Shown: positions 24,153 through 31,397 of the stretch, piece after piece
How positions within the stretch are numbered: position 1 is the stretch's first letter
Layout: every line of letters begins with the position of its first letter
DNA from: 2-12-FULL-42-15 sp964196565
GTDB taxonomy: Bacteria > Pseudomonadota > Gammaproteobacteria > Coxiellales > Coxiellaceae
DNA: 37,192 nt
NCBI GenBank assembly: GCA_964196565.1
Contig: CAXMUH010000012.1
Coordinates: forward strand, 1 to 37,192
Direction of reading: 5' to 3'
Notes under the pieces: model-generated
The model's input: only the letters and a program-made list of their open reading frames with translations
What the model was told of the DNA's origin: nothing
The model's database searches: none
Program-made: the position numbers and the translations under genes

Positions 24153-25208
24153 ATGAGAAAACCATGGCATCAATTAAGCAAGGAAGAGTACGACTTTGTT
24201 CAACCTGGAAAGAGATACGCACTAACTGAAATGCAAGCCGTTGCTGTTGGTTTGCTTGACGAATCAAAAGCGGTTGAGGCCACCCATTATCAGCTTTGCA
24301 ACAAGGAGCCAACAAAACTTGATGGGTACACACACAAGAATACTTCTCTAAGCCTATTTTCTCACACAGAGTCTCAGCGTCAATCTGCGTTGCTAGCAAG
24401 TGCCACTGATCTTGCTGATGACCAACATTCTATTCAGACAATGCTGGAAAAATTTAAGCGAATGAATTTTAAAGTTAATCGTTTACTGATTCCAGTATAC
24501 GAACAATCAACCTATTCAATTATTAATAAACAACGTAAACATTGGACTTTACTTTGTATTGATTTTAATGAAGATGCAAACCCCGTGGTCACATTTTACG
24601 ACCCCAAACCTTATGTGGGTTATAATATTTCTTCTATTGAAACCCAAGTCCTTAATGTATATCCCGAGGCGCAATTTGAAACCGAATACGTTGGTAAACA
24701 AGGCTATTTTAACGATACCGAGTTTGGATTACACGTCGCGCAATTTTGCAAATCGCTAGCTGCTGGCAGAGAACTTAATACACACTATAAGATTGGCTCG
24801 GATTTGCAGCATCAACATTGGAACGCGTACACATCTGTAGCCGAGCCGGGTCTTGCTGCTGTCGCTCAAGGCTGGTCTTTTATAGGGTTTTGGCGACATT
24901 ATCAAAATACGATTCTTACCGCTGCAGCAATTGCGGGTCTTATACTAGCCACTGTCGCTGTCACCGCGCTTACTTTGGGTATCGGTGGCGCTGTGATTGC
25001 TAGCATTGCCGCAGCGTTAACGTTAGGCGCACACGGAACTGGCGGTGTTGTGCTTGCAGGCGCTATTGCTTTTGCTGCTGTTCCCGCACCGGTCGTAACT
25101 GCTACCTACGCACGCGCACGATTTTATCCCAAAAGTGAAGATAACAAAGTGGATACAAGTTGTTGTGATGATCCAAGTGATTTTGAGTTTCAATTAAATG
25201 TGACTTAA
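24153..25208 (+). CDS. Ulp1-like (clan CE) fold protein with Cys-to-Phe change and membrane segments
   Basis: 351 residues from the ATG at 24153. QRKHWTLLCIDF (H130), VVTFYDPKP (D150) and YVGKQGYFNDTEFGLHVAQF (Q183) follow the order and spacing of His, Asp and Gln in Ulp1/adenain-type cysteine proteases, which cut SUMO, NEDD8 or ubiquitin or act as acetyltransferases in pathogens. The catalytic Cys before G-x-x-V is replaced by F191 (codon TTT, one base from Cys TGT), so it is probably not an active protease. Residues about 230-310 are two to three hydrophobic Gly/Ala-rich helices that could insert into a host membrane. The tail is acidic with a Cys pair. The -10 lies so close that the mRNA would be nearly leaderless. 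Confidence 0.6.
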   Translation: MRKPWHQLSKEEYDFVQPGKRYALTEMQAVAVGLLDESKAVEATHYQLCNKEPTKLDGYTHKNTSLSLFSHTESQRQSALLASATDLADDQHSIQTMLEKFKRMNFKVNRLLIPVYEQSTYSIINKQRKHWTLLCIDFNEDANPVVTFYDPKPYVGYNISSIETQVLNVYPEAQFETEYVGKQGYFNDTEFGLHVAQFCKSLAAGRELNTHYKIGSDLQHQHWNAYTSVAEPGLAAVAQGWSFIGFWRHYQNTILTAAAIAGLILATVAVTALTLGIGGAVIASIAAALTLGAHGTGGVVLAGAIAFAAVPAPVVTATYARARFYPKSEDNKVDTSCCDDPSDFEFQLNVT

Positions 25209-25329
25209 CCCAACAGGTGTTTTAACTAAAGAAAAATTATCTTCCATAGAGGCGCTCAAGTATATTTCCTCCCTCAATAAGCGATGTGCTGTTTGTTATA
25301 GATATCAAATTTTCAAAGTGGAATTAGAT

Positions 25330-25788
25330 TCAGCCAGTGATTGATGCGGCAGAGCTGCCTACTTCGCCTATTTCGCCTATTTCGCCAAGACCGGCGCAGA
25401 TCTTCTCAAAACATTCCACCGCGTCATCCACAAGGCGCGCTGTTTTAGGTTTAAAAAGGCCGCAAGTAAATTTATGAATGAGTTTTCCAAAGCCCGATCG
25501 ATGTATATTTAAATTCTTATGTTTAAGCTCAACAGAGTGACATGACCCATCTCGTAATTGCGTTAAAAGCAATAGTGCAGCTTTAGGATCTGCTCTATGT
25601 TTGATGATTAAATTCAAACAATAATCCAACGCTTTCATTTTACCGCTGGTTATCTTATACACCTCTCCTTTTCCATGTTTAAAATTATCGCGGCAAGTAA
25701 TGGATTGTTTTTCTTTCGCTAGCTTTTCATAATGCGCGGATAGCTCGGTTTCGACCTTAGTCACTTCTGGCGGCAAGGTGATAGCCAT
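25330..25788 (-). CDS. Small helical protein of unknown function (effector candidate)
   Basis: 152 residues, no signal peptide. Mostly helical: KVETELSAHYEKLAKEKQSI, then ITSGKMKALDYCLNLIIKHR and AALLLLTQLRDGSC. A conserved-looking HKNLNIHRSGFGKLIHKFTCGLF and a last helix precede a Gly-Glu-Ile repeat (GEIGEIGEVG). I do not recognise the family. GGAGAG lies before the ATG and a perfect PmrA-type box is 49 bases upstream of the start, which groups it with the other effector candidates. Confidence 0.6.
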   Translation of the reverse strand: MAITLPPEVTKVETELSAHYEKLAKEKQSITCRDNFKHGKGEVYKITSGKMKALDYCLNLIIKHRADPKAALLLLTQLRDGSCHSVELKHKNLNIHRSGFGKLIHKFTCGLFKPKTARLVDDAVECFEKICAGLGEIGEIGEVGSSAASITG

Positions 25789-25816
25789 GAGCGTCTCTCC
25801 GTTGGTAATTTGAGTC

Positions 25817-25853
25817 AGTATAACAACGCATGAAAACTTAAGTAAATATTAAG
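25817..25853 (-). promoter_or_regulatory. PmrA-type box and -10 for the minus-strand 25788 gene
   Basis: On the minus strand CTTAATatttaCTTAAG runs from 25853 to 25837, a perfect YTTAAK-N5-YTTAAK repeat. A good -10, TATACT, stands at 25822-25817, 14 bases further on, instead of the usual 10. Confidence 0.55.
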
Positions 25854-26241
25854 GGTTGGCTCTCTAGCGGACTTTTCATCACCTCTGTTTTCAACACGGA
25901 ACTTAACGGCTCTCCATAACTTGGGGTCCCCTGACTTTATCCGCAATGACGGGGCTAACTCCAAATACTAGACTATGCAAATCAAAAACTAACCTGGGTT
26001 ATCGGCAATACCAGTGCCGGCCACAGGGCACAGGCAAATATAAAATCAATATGTTAGGCGAACTGTTGCCCTCTTACTCAAGGAGTTATGACAGCAAATG
26101 TAATGTCAGGCAATCTGTAGTGCCACAAGAATATGCTATATTTTTATATATGTATGTAATCATGCAGTTCGTCATTTTAAAGCTGAATTTACAAATCTTA
26201 TCTGTAATTTTAAAGGGAGTTTTAACTTTAGGAGAACGGTG
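25854..26241. other. Intergenic region with a degenerate palindromic repeat
   Basis: Non-coding stretch between two divergent genes. At about 25918-25960 ttggggtcccc ... gcaatgacgggg resembles a decayed family B palindrome in reverse orientation. A 98-codon frame here (25946-26242) has no ribosome-binding site and no protein-like character. The promoter of the 26242 gene should lie near 26150-26220 but has no clear PmrA-type box. Confidence 0.4.
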
Positions 26242-26721
26242 ATGCGAAATTTTAAGCGATTACATTTCAAAGATACCAATAGACATTATGTTTATTGTGG
26301 TAGATTTTTTCTAGTATTAATTGGAGTTGTTACGTTGATTTTGTTTAACGCAAAAGCTTTTGCGTCGAGCTGGACTTTTTGTGTGCAAAATTGTTCGTCA
26401 TACGATCTTGCCATTCCTAACTTCCCAGTTAACGGTTTGGTACCAAAAAAGAGTGGTGGCAACTGGGGGCCATATTGCAAAACACTTAGTACAGGCACTC
26501 TTTCCTCAACCAGCTACGCTTTTCCATTCAATAATCCAAATGGAGCATCGATGACCTTTACTGTTTATAATCATTTTTTCGATTATGGAGCGAAGGTAAG
26601 TATTACCCCTGATAGCCTAAATCTCTTATATATGACATACGTGGGTGGCGGGGGCCTAGGAGACAAAGTGGTTGTTATTGTGAATGACAAGAGCAGTGGA
26701 AGAACCGGGGGGTGTAATTAG
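26242..26721 (+). CDS. Exported small protein with Cys residues, unknown function
   Basis: 159 residues from the ATG at 26242. A GTG directly before it (26239) is possible. After a 20-residue basic N-region, GRFFLVLIGVVTLILFNAKAFA-SS forms a long signal peptide. The mature part has Cys in WTFCVQNCSSYDL, GPYCKTL and the final GGCN, which could pair as disulfides, and is rich in aromatic and Gly residues (YVGGGGLGDKVVVIVND). It seems to be a small secreted beta protein. AGGAGA precedes the start. I recognise no family. Confidence 0.6.
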   Translation: MRNFKRLHFKDTNRHYVYCGRFFLVLIGVVTLILFNAKAFASSWTFCVQNCSSYDLAIPNFPVNGLVPKKSGGNWGPYCKTLSTGTLSSTSYAFPFNNPNGASMTFTVYNHFFDYGAKVSITPDSLNLLYMTYVGGGGLGDKVVVIVNDKSSGRTGGCN

Positions 26722-26742
26722 ATCGCTCAAGTAAGGAAGTTT

Positions 26743-26898
26743 TTAAACTGTTAAATCACGTTTAGTTAGCAGTTTTTGCTGATTTTTGTAACGCCCTTTA
26801 AATTGTTTTTGATTCTGAAATGCCACTTTAATCGCTTCTTCAGGCTTAACGTTGGTAAGCATCATGTTTTCATATTTGCTCGCTAACAAATCAATAAA
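26743..26898 (-). pseudogene. 3' remnant of an unknown minus-strand gene
   Basis: The minus strand encodes 51 protein-like codons (FIDLLASKYENMMLTNV, then KPEEAIKVAFQNQKQFKGRY) between a stop at 26899-26901 and a stop at 26743-26745. Amphipathic helices and codon use look like real coding sequence, but no full gene surrounds it. It may be the end of a deleted gene. A 40-residue protein from the internal ATG pair is a less likely reading. Confidence 0.35.
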
Positions 26899-26935
26899 TT
26901 AGCTGTGAGCCAGTGCGCTTAGGTTTTTCAAAACC

Positions 26936-26977
26936 GTATGCGATCGATAAACTACATGTAGTTTATCGATCGCATAC
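26936..26977. repeat. Perfect 42-bp palindrome
   Basis: Twenty-one bases beginning GTATGCGATCGATAAACTAC are followed at once by their exact reverse complement, with no mismatch and no loop. It contains the overlapping motifs cgatcgat and acatgt. It lies in a gene-poor stretch of about 500 bases (26722-27220), with no poly-T after it on either strand, so it is not a standard terminator. The rest of the gap holds the remnant above and the PmrA-type box at 27158. Confidence 0.85.
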
Positions 26978-27157
26978 AAATAATTATATACGTGCTCTAT
27001 TAACCTGTCTGTCGCGCAATGCTAATTTTATCTTAAAATCAGGCATGTAAGATTCATGTAATTTGAATCAAATATTCGGGAAATAGGCCTGTTTGGGCAT
27101 ATTAGCAGGGTGTAGCGTGGATCAAAATCCTAAGAAAGTTATTCTCCAAATCCGACA

Positions 27158-27190
27158 TTTAATTCCACCTTAATATTTGTGTGATACCTT
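27158..27190 (+). promoter_or_regulatory. PmrA-type box and -10 for the 27221 operon
   Basis: TTTAATtccacCTTAAT (27158-27174) is a perfect YTTAAK-N5-YTTAAK repeat. Ten bases on, at 27185-27190, stands TACCTT, a weak -10. Confidence 0.6.
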
Positions 27191-27220
27191 AAAGTATCTT
27201 TGAAGCACTAAGGTTAACTA

Positions 27221-28690
27221 ATGCGCAATAACGTCAATGCAGCCCCCTATGATATTAATGAGTTTGTTAATCCGGTAGAGCTAGCCACCAAGGTATTATT
27301 TTCTCATAAAGTCGATAGACGAATACACGAAGTAACTGGGTCAGAATGGTTTTGTAAAGAAATGTTAGAGCCACGTGTGTCGCGGCTAGAATTTTTAGCG
27401 CAAGAACTTTTTAGGGCTTTTATCCCCTATCATCCTCAAACCAAGCTTGCAGTTAATCAACAGACAAATATCACTTATCTTTTGTCGGAAGCAGTTAAAG
27501 GGTATCGCCATTTTCCTGAAGATGTTTCTGACTTCACAAAAGAGAACTATGCCTATTCTGGCCTAGGTCAAGTGTTGGTAAATGCGATTTTTTTACAGGA
27601 GATTGATCTTAAAAATGGGAACATTTCTCTCGATCACCGGGGTCGTGTAATTAAAATTGATGGTGATTGGTGTTTTGCTAGCATCAGAGATGAAAGCAAA
27701 TTCCCTTTAAAGGCGTGCCCAATTACTAAAGAATTACTGATGAACTTACCTTTCCCCGTTGGATATGCCGCTTATCAGTGGCTTGACTTTAAAATAATGG
27801 GAGCTAACTTTCCAACAAGTGACCTGGTGGATTCCTCTTTATCTGCTAATAGGCAGTTTAACCAGGAGATTTTTGAAGCAATTTTTAAGATCCTTTTAAC
27901 CCCAAAGATTTTTTTCGAACGCATGGTGGATTCGTGCATTTCAGCAGGGGGTGAACGCTACTTAACGTTTTTAATAAACAGGCGTGATGAATTAGCAGAA
28001 CAAGCTAGGCTCATGCCTGGATTTCAAGCCTATCTCGCTTTTGAAAATGCAAAACAAATAGCTCGTCTGCACTGCAAGCACTTGTGTGAGTTTGCAGTTA
28101 ATAAGGGGCATAAAATCATCCCCGATGAATTACAGCTAAATTTTGTTAAAGCGTTTGAACAAGAGTTGGCAACCCTGAAGTTGCCAAAAGCCACGGAGGA
28201 AAAAGCTTCAGAGCCCGAGACGTTAAGGGTGGAGGAACAAACCTTTGAAATGACATTGAATTGGCTTTTCACAGAGATCCAATCATTGCATGAAAAAAAG
28301 GAGTATAATCGTAACTACTTGTTGTGTGCAAAAGCAGCTGAAGGGATGCACGCTCAACTCAGTGAAAAATTTAGGCAGTTTAAAAGCCTTGATGTTAATG
28401 CCAAAAGTGATCAGGCGCTTAGGTTTGTTAACGAATGCCGGCAAATTATTAAGCGTACAAAATATGTTTTTAAGAAATACTTAAAGCCCGCAGCTCAACC
28501 TAAAAAAGAAGCGCTAGCAGCCTTAGGGCTTACTTTGACAGGTGTTGGGATCTTTTATTATTCTTATAAAAGTGTAAAAAATTATAGAAGGGTAGGCAGG
28601 TTTGGCTTGTTTCCAGAAAATAATGACTTAGGGGTTTGCCGATCTGTTAAGCAGGCATTAATGCCAATACAAAATGCCTACAAAGGATAA
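27221..28690 (+). CDS. Kinase-like membrane-anchored protein (effector candidate)
   Basis: 489 residues. Residues 55-150 resemble the catalytic half of the PI3/PI4-kinase and HipA-like fold: an ELFRAFIPYHPQTKLA strand region, a hinge-like TYLLSEAVKGY, GLGQVLVNAIFLQEIDLKNGN with D129/K131/N134 as catalytic loop, and VIKIDGDWCFA with D147/D149 at the metal-binding position. This suggests phosphorylation of a lipid or protein. It is based on motif spacing, not a search. The middle is helical. A hydrophobic segment near residues 435-452 (LAALGLTLTGVGIFYYSY) could anchor it in a membrane. No signal peptide. The promoter has a perfect PmrA-type box and a small gene follows 4 bases later. Confidence 0.55.
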   Translation: MRNNVNAAPYDINEFVNPVELATKVLFSHKVDRRIHEVTGSEWFCKEMLEPRVSRLEFLAQELFRAFIPYHPQTKLAVNQQTNITYLLSEAVKGYRHFPEDVSDFTKENYAYSGLGQVLVNAIFLQEIDLKNGNISLDHRGRVIKIDGDWCFASIRDESKFPLKACPITKELLMNLPFPVGYAAYQWLDFKIMGANFPTSDLVDSSLSANRQFNQEIFEAIFKILLTPKIFFERMVDSCISAGGERYLTFLINRRDELAEQARLMPGFQAYLAFENAKQIARLHCKHLCEFAVNKGHKIIPDELQLNFVKAFEQELATLKLPKATEEKASEPETLRVEEQTFEMTLNWLFTEIQSLHEKKEYNRNYLLCAKAAEGMHAQLSEKFRQFKSLDVNAKSDQALRFVNECRQIIKRTKYVFKKYLKPAAQPKKEALAALGLTLTGVGIFYYSYKSVKNYRRVGRFGLFPENNDLGVCRSVKQALMPIQNAYKG

Positions 28691-28694
28691 TGTT

Positions 28695-28919
28695 ATGAAG
28701 GATGGAATATTTAATTTGGAAAAAATTGAAAAGAGAAATAAACTTGTTAAGGCCTATTGGAAGGTGATAGTTGCGGCCGAAAAGGCTAGCACTACAGAAG
28801 AAAAAGATACCTTGATGCAAAAAGCCTCTGAGCTACATGAAATAATTGAAAAACTGTGTCCATCAGAAGAGCTTTTAGCCACGGTACGAGGTGAAGTCGC
28901 GAATCGTAGTATTCCTTAA
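28695..28919 (+). CDS. Small helical protein, partner of the kinase-like gene
   Basis: 74 residues from the ATG at 28695, which is preceded by AAGGA about 7 bases upstream. The in-frame ATG at 28674 lies inside the previous gene. The sequence is strongly helical and charged (FNLEKIEKRNKLVKAYWKVI, TTEEKDTLMQKASELHEIIEKL). It starts 4 bases after the kinase-like gene, so it is cotranscribed and could be a chaperone, regulator or second effector. Family unknown. Confidence 0.55.
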   Translation: MKDGIFNLEKIEKRNKLVKAYWKVIVAAEKASTTEEKDTLMQKASELHEIIEKLCPSEELLATVRGEVANRSIP

Positions 28920-28995
28920 CAAGAGACTTTGTTTTGGCTGGGGCACGCAGCTTTTTACAAAATAAGCAACGAATATCAAGTGTTTTTCTCGGTTA

Positions 28996-29028
28996 CTTAA
29001 TAATTGCTTAATTTTTTACTGGTACAGT
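28996..29028 (+). promoter_or_regulatory. PmrA-type box and -10 for the 29168 gene
   Basis: CTTAATaattgCTTAAT (28996-29012) is a perfect direct repeat. Exactly ten bases on is TACAGT (29023-29028) as -10. The untranslated leader would be about 130 bases and holds a short hairpin near 29096-29113. Confidence 0.65.
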
Positions 29029-29167
29029 AGTCATCAAGAAGAAGCAACATCAACATCCCGCTTGATATTTAGTGTTGTTAAATTTAGTTAGCTTGCTTAC
29101 TTTAATAAGTAAGTTGTTGTAAACACTTCTCTGGGATTCATTATTAACAATATGGGCAATGAGGACA

Positions 29168-30172
29168 ATGAGAACGTATAGATTATATTTAGAAAATTTT
29201 GGTGATAAAAATTTATCTTTAAGTGATATGTTAAAAAACCCTGACCCTGTCTCTGCCTCTGAGTGTGAATCTAATAAGAGAATGCATAGATTACCCGTTT
29301 TCACGATATGGCAAAAGCTAGAAGGCACGGTGCCGTCTATTATGAGCAGACCGAAAATAGATCTGATCATTAACTCTAACGCCCTAGACAGTGAAGAGGT
29401 TAACCATTTGCTAGATCAGGTTGATGAAGCTGGATTAGATATTATAGGCCTATCTTTTTGGGGAGTATACACTGATGGATTAATTGATGATGAATTAAAT
29501 GATGACGAATATCTAAGTCAGCAAGCTATGGGAGCATTTATAAGTCAGTTTATCAAAAGGCCACATTTACTAGATTGTTTAGAAGTACTTAGCTTCATTG
29601 AAACAAATGAACATCAGACTGCTATAGCTAAAGCAATTCTAGATGTGAAAAATAATGTGACTAAGGTTAATTTTAATTTTAGCTACGCTAGACAAGAACC
29701 TTTTGAGTATGGTGCTCAACAGTTTTCGTCATGCCTTGAGAGTTTGCTTAAGGTGTTATTGGAAGGTAAATATAGTAGAGTAAAACAGTTATCGTTTGAT
29801 GGAATAGATTTCATGTTTGCTTCAGTAGAATTGTGGGATTTAAAAGCTACCATGGAATATCTGAAAAAACTAAAATCATTAGAAGTGATTTCTTCGTCTA
29901 GCAAAGGGATGGATATTCCTTTAATGAATCGCATCGCTTCCCTTCTAGATGATGTAAACAAGGAGCGCGCTACCTTAGGGTTTCAACCTATTGTACTTGA
30001 TCCTGATATTGAGAATTTGATGGGAAGTTTTCTCCCTTTTTTAACAAACAAAAAGATAGAGACAATCGGGAAGATGTTAGAAACACATCTGTTGCGTCCT
30101 CAGCAAGAGGGGGGTGCTGCAGGTGCTCAAGAAGGAGGAGATGCTCCCTCTTCGAAGAGAGCGCGCCTTTAA
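29168..30172 (+). CDS. Leu-rich effector-like protein with basic C-terminus
   Basis: 334 residues from the ATG at 29168, chosen for the GAGGA just before it. No signal peptide or membrane segment. Several stretches such as HLLDQVDEAGLDIIGLSFWG, LLDCLEVLSFIE, YSRVKQLSFDGIDF and LKKLKSLEVISSSS recall irregular leucine-rich repeats (strand plus helix), which would fit a host protein-binding role (inference). The end is Gln/Gly-rich and closes with SSKRARL, which could act as a nuclear localisation signal in a host cell. A perfect PmrA-type box stands upstream. I recognise no family. Confidence 0.55.
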   Translation: MRTYRLYLENFGDKNLSLSDMLKNPDPVSASECESNKRMHRLPVFTIWQKLEGTVPSIMSRPKIDLIINSNALDSEEVNHLLDQVDEAGLDIIGLSFWGVYTDGLIDDELNDDEYLSQQAMGAFISQFIKRPHLLDCLEVLSFIETNEHQTAIAKAILDVKNNVTKVNFNFSYARQEPFEYGAQQFSSCLESLLKVLLEGKYSRVKQLSFDGIDFMFASVELWDLKATMEYLKKLKSLEVISSSSKGMDIPLMNRIASLLDDVNKERATLGFQPIVLDPDIENLMGSFLPFLTNKKIETIGKMLETHLLRPQQEGGAAGAQEGGDAPSSKRARL

Positions 30173-30252
30173 TAAAAAAGAAAACAAGTGTCATTTAGCA
30201 TCTTCTGGGGCGCTATACACAAAACATCCCGACCAGGCTACAAGTACTGCTA

Positions 30253-30286
30253 TTTAACAAAAATTTAATCCGCCCCTTGATATTTT
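30253..30286 (+). promoter_or_regulatory. PmrA-like box and -10 for the carrier-like gene
   Basis: TTTAACaaaaaTTTAAT (30253-30269) fits the repeat in 11 of 12 positions. Eleven bases on is TATTTT (30281-30286). Confidence 0.45.
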
Positions 30287-30377
30287 ATGCGGAAATAATA
30301 ACTTATTGAAATAAAAACTATTACTGACACCAGCATCGCTCTATGATGATCGCTTCTTACAAAACAAGCGAAACACC

Positions 30378-31199
30378 ATGAGAACCAAACCAAAGAACCC
30401 CTACACACAAGCAGCCATTACACTCGGCTCAGTCGCACTCGCCGCCATCCCAGAAAGTATCGTCACACACCCGCTCGTACTTTTGTATAATCAAATTCAA
30501 ACCAAAGGCGACCCATCCATCAAGAATGCTGTAAAAAGGCAAGCTCAACTGGGACTCAGAAATAGCTTAAAAAGCTTTCCACCATTTTTAGCCAATCGCG
30601 TCCTAACACGCACAACGGGTCTTGGATCAGGCTACGCTGCTAAAGGTTACTCTCCCCTAGAAAAAGCAGCATTTGCTGCTGGCATAGAAACCTCAGTCAC
30701 CAATGGCTCCGTCACTCAATATCGATTGGCTGGTATTTACCCCAAAGCGATTTTAAATCAAAACAAAGCCTCTGTTCGTGATGCAAAAAAATCGATGTTT
30801 AAAATCCATCTTTCAAAAAATTTAGTCACCTACACTGGGGTTTTTGAACTGCGTCATCACTTAGGACCAATTTTACAAAAAAACACTGAACTCTCCGAAA
30901 CTCAGTCTTACGCACTAGCAACAGGTATAGCAGCTGCAAGCGTTCAACCTGTGACAAGTTGGATTGACACCGTGATGACAACCACTGGAATCGGTGCTTA
31001 CAAGGCTGGCGTTGCAGGACTAAAACCACCTACCTTCTTTGAAACGATAAACCAAGTAAGACAATACCCCGCCGCTACTCACGCAACAATCATGCTAGCG
31101 CGAATGGGTATATTTTGCTTTACTTATGGTTTTGTCGACGTTTGCGCTCATAAAATTTCAGAAGAATTAGAAACAAGGGTTATGAAACGACCTTTTTGA
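30378..31199 (+). CDS. Mitochondrial-carrier-like membrane protein (divergent, effector candidate)
   Basis: 273 residues with six weakly hydrophobic segments in a three-fold pattern. Each repeat seems to start with a helix that ends in a Pro or turn motif: SIVTHPLVLLYNQIQTKG (about residue 30), ETSVTNGSVTQYRL (about 110) and AAASVQPVTSWIDTVMTTTG (about 195). The spacing and the Q-P-V-T-S-W-I-D-T-V-M pattern recall the PxDxxKxRxQ signature of SLC25 mitochondrial carriers, and LARMGIFCFTYGF recalls the last helix. The charged residues of the signature are mostly missing. Legionella exports one carrier of this family (LncP) to host mitochondria. This one could be a diverged relative. The family call is tentative. 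Confidence 0.45.
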   Translation: MRTKPKNPYTQAAITLGSVALAAIPESIVTHPLVLLYNQIQTKGDPSIKNAVKRQAQLGLRNSLKSFPPFLANRVLTRTTGLGSGYAAKGYSPLEKAAFAAGIETSVTNGSVTQYRLAGIYPKAILNQNKASVRDAKKSMFKIHLSKNLVTYTGVFELRHHLGPILQKNTELSETQSYALATGIAAASVQPVTSWIDTVMTTTGIGAYKAGVAGLKPPTFFETINQVRQYPAATHATIMLARMGIFCFTYGFVDVCAHKISEELETRVMKRPF

Positions 31200-31225
31200 T
31201 AAGTCTGTTTTTGGTAACCGCTTGA

Positions 31226-31360
31226 GGTAATCTTTATGCGAATACGTTACGTGATTATGCTGTCAATGAAGAAAATTTTCCAGCTCAAAAAATAGCTGTC
31301 TATGAAATCGTGAACGGGTTGTGTCGCACTCTCAACGAATCCGATATGATTCCACTCTAA
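31226..31360 (+). pseudogene. Short coding remnant
   Basis: 44 protein-like codons (GNLYANTLRDYAVNEENFPA, then QKIAVYEIVNGLCRTLNESD) between an upstream stop and TAA at 31358. There is no start codon or ribosome-binding site, so it is probably the end of a decayed gene. Its origin is unknown. Confidence 0.3.
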
Positions 31361-31397
31361 TTAGTAGAGGTCATGATCAAGGCAGGCCGGGCCCCAG

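Noticed and set aside
25946..26242. A 98-codon frame before the exported protein gene
   Set aside because: No ribosome-binding site, odd composition, overlap with the start of the real gene and with a decayed palindrome.
28646..28662. GTTAAG-N5-ATTAAT inside the end of the kinase-like gene
   Set aside because: Both half-sites have a mismatch at the first base, it lies within a coding region, and no -10 stands at the expected distance. The small downstream gene is better explained by cotranscription.
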